DNA from: Flavobacteriaceae bacterium
GTDB lineage: Bacteria > Bacteroidota > Bacteroidia > Flavobacteriales > Flavobacteriaceae
Direction of reading: 5' to 3'
Length of the DNA stretch: 17,685 bases
NCBI GenBank assembly: GCA_019090365.1
Contig: JAHRWC010000265.1
Location: 1 to 17,685 of the forward strand
Numbering within the stretch: position 1 is the first letter of the stretch; each line of letters opens with the position of its first letter. Under the pieces are notes generated by a model. The model was not told where the DNA came from. It ran no database searches and saw nothing but the letters and a program-made list of their open reading frames with translations. The position numbers and the translations under genes were made by a program. Positions 1 to 6,372 of the stretch are shown here, piece after piece.

Positions 1-651
1 ATTTGGCTTAATATTTCTTGAGTTTAATAAACTCGCAAGGTTGTATTGTTCAATAACGATACATGGCTCATATCCTCTTTCTTTTAAAGGCTGATAGGAA
101 GCTCTATTTTTTATGAATATATCTTCTAATGCATAATAGGCATCTATAAATTCATTTTTTAAATTCATATCATTAAATCCTAAAATTCCGCAGCTAAATG
201 AATAGCCAAGATCTTCATGCCAATGGTCTAAATGCTCTGTGTAATTTGAAAAAAATGCAACTTGTTTCTTATAATGATATTTATAGGTTCCTTCCTTTCT
301 TTCAAGCAAACAATTTTTAAAATTGAAATCAATTTTTTTGGTGATAAATACATCTGTATCAATATGAATAAAGGGTTTGTTTTGTTGAGCTATGGCATGA
401 ATTTTTGATTTCATCCACAACTCTTTATGCTTATCAATATTGATTAAAGTTACTTTACAAGGAAGCATATATAAATACTTATAGGCTGTTTCATCCACAT
501 ACAATTCAATATCTTCATACCATAAATGACTGTAAAGCACACTAAGTGCAGTCATATAAATAGTTTCTTTAAGTTTATTACCCTGAAACCATCGGTTATT
601 TATTAGCGGAAAAGCGCTTAAACTATATATGATTCTAGGTTCTTTATGCAT
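1..651 (-). CDS. DUF6734-like putative glycosyltransferase, 3' end cut by window
   Basis: The frame is open from an ATG at 651 to the window edge, giving 217 residues with no stop, so the C-terminus is missing. Residues 93-103 read PFIHIDTDVFI. This hydrophobic strand ending in a D98-x-D100 pair is the form seen in GT-A glycosyltransferases, where the aspartates hold a metal and a nucleotide sugar. Further conserved-looking stretches are CGILGFND (154-161) and IEQYNLASLL (200-209), which resemble the C-terminal half of DUF6734 proteins of Bacteroidota; I recognise this by eye only. There is no signal peptide or membrane segment, so it should be cytosolic. The start overlaps the preceding gene by 8 bp (ATGCATAA), which suggests translational coupling. 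Donor, acceptor and role are unknown; it could be a CIS cargo toxin, a modifying enzyme or an unrelated passenger. The gene and start are firm, the enzymatic reading moderate. Confidence 0.72.
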   Translation of the reverse strand, partial: MHKEPRIIYSLSAFPLINNRWFQGNKLKETIYMTALSVLYSHLWYEDIELYVDETAYKYLYMLPCKVTLINIDKHKELWMKSKIHAIAQQNKPFIHIDTDVFITKKIDFNFKNCLLERKEGTYKYHYKKQVAFFSNYTEHLDHWHEDLGYSFSCGILGFNDMNLKNEFIDAYYALEDIFIKNRASYQPLKERGYEPCIVIEQYNLASLLNSRNIKPN

Positions 652-1198
652 GGATTAATTCTTTAACTAGTTTTTCTTTCTGATAAGTAATCATATTATA
701 CAGCGAGGCTTTTTTACTATGTTTATATAACCGTTTCCATTCATATTTTTCTCCCAAAACATCTGAAGTAAGTTTACCTACATAGGTGTTATGGAAGGTC
801 TGCATCGATTTAAAAGAAGAATGTTGTACTTGTTTTCCTAATAAATAAGATTTTGAAATACCTTCTCTTATATTATTGAGTTTAAAAAAGTCGATATGAA
901 CACTTTTATTATTAATAAAAAACTTTGCTACCAATACTTCCATTTGGTCAATTTTATAAAAAGAACTTGTATACTTTTTTACTCCAATCTTTTTTATAAT
1001 TTCTTTTAAATCTTCTTCATCTTGAAAAATAATATCTAAATCATGAACTGGCATTTTATAATAATCTCTAAGATTAATATAATCAGCTACTCCGCCCACA
1101 AACGTAATTTTTGAAAGATCTACATGATCATAAATAAATTGAAACGTAGCTTTCTGTTCGTGGTAAATTGAAAGGTTATCTTTTTTTAAATAGTTCAT
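644..1198 (-). CDS. Predicted nucleotidyltransferase-fold protein
   Basis: This encodes a protein of 184 residues. I chose the ATG at 1198; the longer frame begins with a TTG at 1216 lying inside the preceding gene. The pattern FVGG (33-36), HDLDI (52-56, acidic pair D53/D55) and VHIDFF (100-105, D103) matches the minimal nucleotidyltransferase fold: a glycine turn, a DxD pair, then a third carboxylate on a later strand. Such enzymes transfer NMP to proteins, RNA or small molecules; many are antitoxin, toxin or antibiotic-modifying proteins. The substrate cannot be told from this sequence. The C-terminal part is Lys-rich and probably helical. There is no signal peptide. The gene sits 5 nt behind the tape-measure gene and overlaps the next gene by 8 bp, so it should be made from the CIS transcript. 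It is not a known CIS structural part. The CDS is firm; the fold assignment is moderate. Confidence 0.75.
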   Translation of the reverse strand: MNYLKKDNLSIYHEQKATFQFIYDHVDLSKITFVGGVADYINLRDYYKMPVHDLDIIFQDEEDLKEIIKKIGVKKYTSSFYKIDQMEVLVAKFFINNKSVHIDFFKLNNIREGISKSYLLGKQVQHSSFKSMQTFHNTYVGKLTSDVLGEKYEWKRLYKHSKKASLYNMITYQKEKLVKELIHA

Positions 1199-1203
1199 AG
1201 ATT

Positions 1204-2910
1204 TTAATTTAACCAATCCACAAAGAATAATCTTTTATGCCATGGTAGTTTTACTACTGAGATATTCCAAGGAATATTTTTTAATAACAGATCTTGTGTC
1301 TTTTGTTCTATAATAAGTTTTGTTGTGTTGTTTTCAATGATTAGTTTCCCTGGTCTTTGTAAAAATTCATTTTGAAATAAACCAACAGAAGTACTCTTTA
1401 ACATTGGCAAATGTTTTAAAACAGCTTCTAAGAGTTCTTTCGCTTTCTCTTTTATTTCATCACTTAAAACTACTTCACGACTTATAGGATGTTGTATAGG
1501 TAAAACACATAAAAACTTCTCCATGAGCTGTAAATGCTCATATTGCTTCTCCTTACCTGTTGCTAAATAATGAAGTAAATGAATTGCTAATGTTGGATTA
1601 TTTATCTTTTGTTGCTCATCTAATAAAGAGCAGTTTTCAAAAAAGGATTTTAAAAAAGGATGTAATAAAATCAGTCCAGCGTTTTCTACATAAAAAGCAC
1701 CTTCTTGTTTTAATAAACCATCATTTATACTTATTGTTTTTTCTTCTGAAGTAGGGTTTTCTTTTACAATAGGTAATTCTGAAATATTTGTCTCGAGTGT
1801 TTCTTTTATTGTTGAACTCTCTAATTCTTCTTTATTTTGAATTATTTCTATATCCTTCTTTAACTTTTTAGAATTTGAAAGATCCTTATTAGATTTCTTT
1901 TGGGTACTATCTTTTTTGATAGATGAATTGTCAGTTTTTAATTGATCTTTAGCAGCCTTTTTTCTAAGGTTTATACCTGAAGTTTCTTCTTTACTTTTAT
2001 GATTCTTTTGATTTTTCTCTGAATCTAATAAAACAGCTGAATGTTTTTGCTGCTGAATAATTTTTGTAAAATCTTCTGTTGAATACTTGTGAAAGAGAGT
2101 TGCCTTATCAAATTCTTCTATGATTTTAATTAAGCTATTGTTGTTTTTTGAACCTTTGTTTGATGATATTTTTTTTATCGTTCCAAAGAAATTTTGCTCT
2201 ATTTTTTTGTTAGATTGACTATTGCTTTGAGAATAATCTATTAAAAAACTCCAGATAGGATGTTTAAATTTCTTATCGGATTTAACTAATAAGCTATTAA
2301 AGCGTTTTGACTTTATAAATGAGAGTGTAGATTTCTTAGAATGATTGCTCGATTTTAAAATGAGAAGGCTTAAAAACACATTTGAAACCTGAAGTATAGT
2401 GCGTTCTTTAAAAATTGAGCCTTCTAATTTACGCTTGAAAGCAATAATAAATTCTGGAGATTCAATACAATCATATAGTAATGCTTCAACAGATTGATTC
2501 GTATTAGTTATATTTTCAACCCACCAAGGATAATTTCCGTGTTCTAAAAAATAGAGTAGGGTATTCACTTTATTTTCAGATTCACTTAATTTATTAAATG
2601 ATTTTTTAGATTGTAATTTTAGAACATTGCTATTGTCTGTAAGAAATACTTTATCTAATTGTTTTTTTAAATTAGGAATCATATCCTTAATCTTCAAGTC
2701 ACCATGTACAGAAAGTGAAAGTTCAAGGCCTTCTAATTGGTAGCTTACATTTGAATTAAAATCTAGCGAATCAAAATACCCATCAATAAACGGAAATAAG
2801 TGCTCTTTTAAAAAATCATCTATAGTATCCTTGAGGTCATACGCTTTTTTGGAAGTTTGCGTATTAACCTCAAGAAATACTTTCTGGATGTTGTGGTTAG
2901 CACTTTTCAT
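1204..2910 (-). CDS. CIS tape-measure protein (Afp14-like family)
   Basis: The 568 residues match the Bacteroidota CIS tape-measure family by its hallmarks. The N-terminus has NIQKVFLEVNT (7-17) followed by an AYDLKDTIDDFLKE-type helix (23-36). The C-terminus has ENAGLILLHPFLKSFFE (409-425), LAIHLLHYLATGKE (441-454) and LMEKFLCVLP (462-471), and it ends with VVKLPW and LFFVDWLN. Between them, residues about 293-395 are a Lys/Ser/Asn/Glu-rich low-complexity stretch of the kind that varies in length among relatives. The family is thought to set sheath and tube length, running inside the tube lumen before firing. It starts 4 nt after the stop of the Ig/PKD protein gene and is the last recognisable structural gene here. 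The length is modest for a ruler; the role is taken from the family, not shown by this sequence. Confidence 0.9.
   Translation of the reverse strand: MKSANHNIQKVFLEVNTQTSKKAYDLKDTIDDFLKEHLFPFIDGYFDSLDFNSNVSYQLEGLELSLSVHGDLKIKDMIPNLKKQLDKVFLTDNSNVLKLQSKKSFNKLSESENKVNTLLYFLEHGNYPWWVENITNTNQSVEALLYDCIESPEFIIAFKRKLEGSIFKERTILQVSNVFLSLLILKSSNHSKKSTLSFIKSKRFNSLLVKSDKKFKHPIWSFLIDYSQSNSQSNKKIEQNFFGTIKKISSNKGSKNNNSLIKIIEEFDKATLFHKYSTEDFTKIIQQQKHSAVLLDSEKNQKNHKSKEETSGINLRKKAAKDQLKTDNSSIKKDSTQKKSNKDLSNSKKLKKDIEIIQNKEELESSTIKETLETNISELPIVKENPTSEEKTISINDGLLKQEGAFYVENAGLILLHPFLKSFFENCSLLDEQQKINNPTLAIHLLHYLATGKEKQYEHLQLMEKFLCVLPIQHPISREVVLSDEIKEKAKELLEAVLKHLPMLKSTSVGLFQNEFLQRPGKLIIENNTTKLIIEQKTQDLLLKNIPWNISVVKLPWHKRLFFVDWLN
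1726..2034 (-). other. Low-complexity Lys/Ser/Asn-rich segment of the tape-measure gene
   Basis: Codons for residues about 293-395 of the tape-measure protein use mostly Lys, Ser, Asn, Glu, Gln and Thr, with almost no aromatic residues. The conserved N- and C-terminal blocks flank it. Such a segment is likely flexible and probably tolerates length change, which would suit a length-determining role; that is inference. Confidence 0.6.
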
Positions 2911-2914
2911 TATT

Positions 2915-5900
2915 TTATTGTAATGCTGCTATTTGACTATCTATTTCAGAAGAAATAAAATTAAAATCAGCAAAAGTTTCTTTTATACTTTCTAAATATT
3001 CTAGAATTAAACCTTCTGAATCTATTTGAATTCCATTATTCTTTAATTGTTCTAAGAAATTAGTAATGTCTTTTAAAATTCGAGTTATACTTGTTTCAAA
3101 CTCAACAATCATATCTGAATCTTGACATCTCAAAATTGTATATGCTAGTTTTATAATTAATTCTGACAATTTTTCTAAAACTCGTTGGTCAAAATCTGTT
3201 TCAGAAAGACGGATACTTTCAAGAAGATCTATATAAAAAGGTTGGTTGAATAATTGAGGTAAATTATTGTTATGATCACCTCTTAAAAATTCAGACAACC
3301 TACTTTCTACTTGAGTATATTTACCCGCTAAATCATTAAAAAGGATGATTGTTTGGTCTGGAAGCTCATTAAATAAAGGGTTGTTTTTAATTTCATTTAA
3401 TTCAGCAAGCGTATTATTCATAAATAACTCAGCTCTTTCTTCACAAGTAAGCTCTTGTGTTTCTCTAATTACAACCTCTCTAGGGCCGTCCATTGCAAAA
3501 CCACAATCTTCACTATTTGCTCTTAAAGAAATAGTTATAATATCAGTATTAAATATGCTTAAATTTCGCACTACTCTGTTACGAGTTGTTCGATTGATAA
3601 TTTCTCCATCTACATTCCATTGATAGTTCAATGTTAAGGATGAATTATTATCTAGTATTAACTGTTCATTTACGATTTGATGAGTGAAATTAGCTGTTGG
3701 AGCTTCATTCATTGTAACTATAAAACTAGAAATCACACCATTTACAGTAAAAGTTACTGTTGTAACACTATCAGGTACATTTGCAGGAATAAAGAAGAAT
3801 CCAGAAGCATTTTGTCCTACACCTTCTCCTTCAATTGTTAATTCTGAAGTAGGAGGGATGACATTGAATTGATATAAGGATTGATCGTTTCGGCAAAATT
3901 CTGTTTCATCTAAAGAAATATCTGGAATAATAACAAATTCTACTTGTGTTTCAACTTCAGTACTACATTCTCCATTTGTAGCATTTGTAGTAACAATAAC
4001 ATTTGTACCATCTATATCATCAAGATTATAAGTATGCGTAATGGTTTGGTTTGAAGAAATTAATACATTCGAACCATCTCCAAAATTCCAACTAAATTCT
4101 TGTCCGTTTGGTATAGAATTGCCATTAATATTGAACGTTACGTTAGCTGTATTTGCATTATAATCATATATAATTGCACCTAGAATTACATTAAATATAA
4201 CTTCAGGTTGAATGGTTATTTTACATTCTGTATCAAGGTTGTTGACTCTAAAAATGATTTCAACTCCGTGTAATTCTTCACTTACTTCATTCGGATCAAA
4301 AAGGAAACTTCCAGCATCATTTCTTATAACACCGCCATTAAGTCCTTCTTCAACAATTGCCTCTACAAAACCACCTTTCGGAGAAACTTCAAAAGCTAAA
4401 GGTTCAGTTTCATTTGTAAAACATAAATGATCAACAGGAAGGCGTAATTCAACTATATTATCATCACAGCATAGATACGGAAGCATAAAGTCTGCTATTA
4501 CAGGATTTAATACACTTTCTCTACTATTTCTTGTGTTATCAGTATCTTCTTCTACAAAATCATTTCCAAAAGGAATACGATTATTGCCATATTCATATCC
4601 ATAATATTCATAACCATAATAGCCATAATATGGATAGGTTTCATGTTCACCTTCTTGGTAAATAATTACAAATGTTCCTCCTGGAGTTACACCTGCTTTA
4701 TGTTCTAATCCTATATTTTTTTCTAGATAATAGGAAGTATAATTTTCTAGCAATTCAGTTGCTTCAGATGAATTAATAGACAATGCAACCACATTAAAAG
4801 ATAATGCATTGGTGCGTTTAGTTTCTTTTAGCACAGATAAAACTTGTTTATAATTTACGCCTTGATGCCCTTCAATTCTATAAAAATCATGATCAATTGA
4901 AAACTTTAAAGGACGTTTAATATCCAATAAACTATTATGATAGCTTATATTTTTTAAATGCTTTCCTTTAATTGTTTTATCGAAATTCCATGAGGAAATA
5001 AGATGATTACCTACATTGAAATAGAAAGGAATTGCTTTTAAATTTACTTCACCTAAAAGAAAAGAAGGTGTTGTTTTAATATAATTATAGTAAGAATTAT
5101 AATTGGTAACCATTAAAACAACTCGCTTGATAAGATGCTTTAAATGTTTTTCATGCGTTGCTGCATCATAACAAATATCAAGGTTGAAAAATTCAAAGTT
5201 AATGACATCCTCTGGTAATGTGTTTTCATTGCTTTGATTTCCTTCTTTAGGGTCACAACTTCCACAATTGCTACTGTTAGAATTTAGAATTGGAGATTTA
5301 TAAAAACCATGTCTATATTCATAACAATTATTTTCTTTTTCAACTTCTCCTAGCATTAAATGCTTCGGAAACGCCTTAATATCAGCACAACAGTTTGATG
5401 CTTCAGCGATTGCCAGAAGGTTTTTAATTTCATTATAAGTATCTATAATATCTTTAAGTAAATCGTATCTATATTGAAAATCATACGGAACATTGTTTTC
5501 AGTATAGCTAAATAAACTATCAATTCTTTGATTGATTAAATTTCTAGCATCATAAAATGAAAGTCCATTAAGAAGAATGCTAAATCCTTGTTTAACACGA
5601 TTTATGATGTTATTTTTTAATGTTTCTGCTGCAAACTTATTTCTAAGTTTAATAACGTTATCAAAGTCTTCTTTTAGAACAATAGCTCTATTAGCTAAAA
5701 TATCTGGTAATTGATAAAATAAATGCTCAAAATTGGTTTTTGAAAGGGTTGTGTCAAAACTTTTTATATGTGCTGCATTTGCTTTACTAGTAACTAATAC
5801 TTTATAATTCCCTATGATTTCAGCTCCTTGGTTATCACATGATAAACTCACACAAAGGTCCTGATCTTTTTCATAGGTTTCTAAGTATAACAGCACCACT

Positions 5901-6361
5901 GCATCTTTTATAGCAAGTTGATGGTTTGTTCCTAATTGTGATATGGGAAAGGTTTCTTCGTCACCTTCTTCAGTTAATAATTCGAATAAATCAATTTGAT
6001 TATTTCCTTGATAAAAGAAAGGATTATAAGGAGATTTTTCATTGTCATAGACTCTATAATGAGTATATACTTTTTTATCTATATCAATGATTTTTTCTGA
6101 AGTTTCTTCATCTATTTCATATAAATGAAACAAATCACCATCTGTTGTAACTCCACTTCCTTGCGTAATTTCTACCGTTCCTTCTAATGTGCATTTTACA
6201 TTAAATCCACATACAATTCCAGTACCACTAAGGCAAATTCTACTAAGACGATCTTGATCATCAAAATAGTCAAGAACCTCATTTAAATGACTTTCAGTTA
6301 AAACCTGATTCTTTGTGAATCTTTTGTATTGCGTGGTTATATGATCTAGTTTTGTTGACAT
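2915..6361 (-). CDS. Large CIS-associated protein with Ig-like/PKD modules
   Basis: This encodes 1148 residues. The N-terminal block opens with RFTKNQVLTESHLNEVLDYF (14-33) and LSGTGIVCGFNV (44-55), a pattern I associate with proteins of Bacteroidota CIS clusters, and continues as a mixed alpha/beta region to about 565. A Tyr/Gly-rich linker follows at 575-591. Then come four probable beta-sandwich modules: about 640-718, a PKD domain at about 720-812 with the signature WNFGDG (758-763), about 814-886, and about 887-966. The last 180 residues look helical. Cysteines cluster at 170/175, 324-325, 366/369 and 631-632. There is no signal peptide, which fits a particle part released by lysis. PKD and Ig-like modules commonly mediate adhesion, so it may be a baseplate-attached outer protein that binds target surfaces. 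No separate fibre gene is seen. The position between the Afp12-like and tape-measure genes supports a structural role; the exact role is unknown. Confidence 0.88.
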   Translation of the reverse strand: MSTKLDHITTQYKRFTKNQVLTESHLNEVLDYFDDQDRLSRICLSGTGIVCGFNVKCTLEGTVEITQGSGVTTDGDLFHLYEIDEETSEKIIDIDKKVYTHYRVYDNEKSPYNPFFYQGNNQIDLFELLTEEGDEETFPISQLGTNHQLAIKDAVVLLYLETYEKDQDLCVSLSCDNQGAEIIGNYKVLVTSKANAAHIKSFDTTLSKTNFEHLFYQLPDILANRAIVLKEDFDNVIKLRNKFAAETLKNNIINRVKQGFSILLNGLSFYDARNLINQRIDSLFSYTENNVPYDFQYRYDLLKDIIDTYNEIKNLLAIAEASNCCADIKAFPKHLMLGEVEKENNCYEYRHGFYKSPILNSNSSNCGSCDPKEGNQSNENTLPEDVINFEFFNLDICYDAATHEKHLKHLIKRVVLMVTNYNSYYNYIKTTPSFLLGEVNLKAIPFYFNVGNHLISSWNFDKTIKGKHLKNISYHNSLLDIKRPLKFSIDHDFYRIEGHQGVNYKQVLSVLKETKRTNALSFNVVALSINSSEATELLENYTSYYLEKNIGLEHKAGVTPGGTFVIIYQEGEHETYPYYGYYGYEYYGYEYGNNRIPFGNDFVEEDTDNTRNSRESVLNPVIADFMLPYLCCDDNIVELRLPVDHLCFTNETEPLAFEVSPKGGFVEAIVEEGLNGGVIRNDAGSFLFDPNEVSEELHGVEIIFRVNNLDTECKITIQPEVIFNVILGAIIYDYNANTANVTFNINGNSIPNGQEFSWNFGDGSNVLISSNQTITHTYNLDDIDGTNVIVTTNATNGECSTEVETQVEFVIIPDISLDETEFCRNDQSLYQFNVIPPTSELTIEGEGVGQNASGFFFIPANVPDSVTTVTFTVNGVISSFIVTMNEAPTANFTHQIVNEQLILDNNSSLTLNYQWNVDGEIINRTTRNRVVRNLSIFNTDIITISLRANSEDCGFAMDGPREVVIRETQELTCEERAELFMNNTLAELNEIKNNPLFNELPDQTIILFNDLAGKYTQVESRLSEFLRGDHNNNLPQLFNQPFYIDLLESIRLSETDFDQRVLEKLSELIIKLAYTILRCQDSDMIVEFETSITRILKDITNFLEQLKNNGIQIDSEGLILEYLESIKETFADFNFISSEIDSQIAALQ
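3464..4444 (-). other. Array of four Ig-like/PKD modules (domain region)
   Basis: Within the 1148-residue protein, residues about 640-966 form four successive beta-rich units of 70-95 residues. The second has the PKD signature WNFGDG and a TITHTYNL strand. The third has a GEGVGQNASGFFFIPA-type Ig turn. The fourth has a degenerate core (YQWNVDGE) in place of the PKD motif. Module borders are estimates. Confidence 0.7.
4589..4639 (-). repeat. Tyr/Gly-rich short repeat (YYGYE-type) inside the Ig/PKD protein
   Basis: Residues 575-591 read as iterated YYGYE/YYGYEYG units: ten tyrosines within seventeen residues, encoded by imperfect CATAAT/CATATT-like repeats on the plus strand. The segment joins the N-terminal block to the Ig-like array. 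It may be a flexible or self-associating linker, or a slippage-prone repeat. Confidence 0.75.
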
Positions 6362-6372
6362 GATTCAATATT

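Noticed and set aside
644..1216. Longer version of the nucleotidyltransferase gene starting at 1216
   Set aside because: The codon at 1216 is TTG and lies within the coding end of the tape-measure gene; the ATG at 1198 is six codons in and sits 5 nt after that gene's stop, so it is the better start.
3345..4430. Several plus-strand open frames inside the Ig/PKD protein gene
   Set aside because: They are short, have no recognisable domains and oppose a long, well supported gene on the minus strand.
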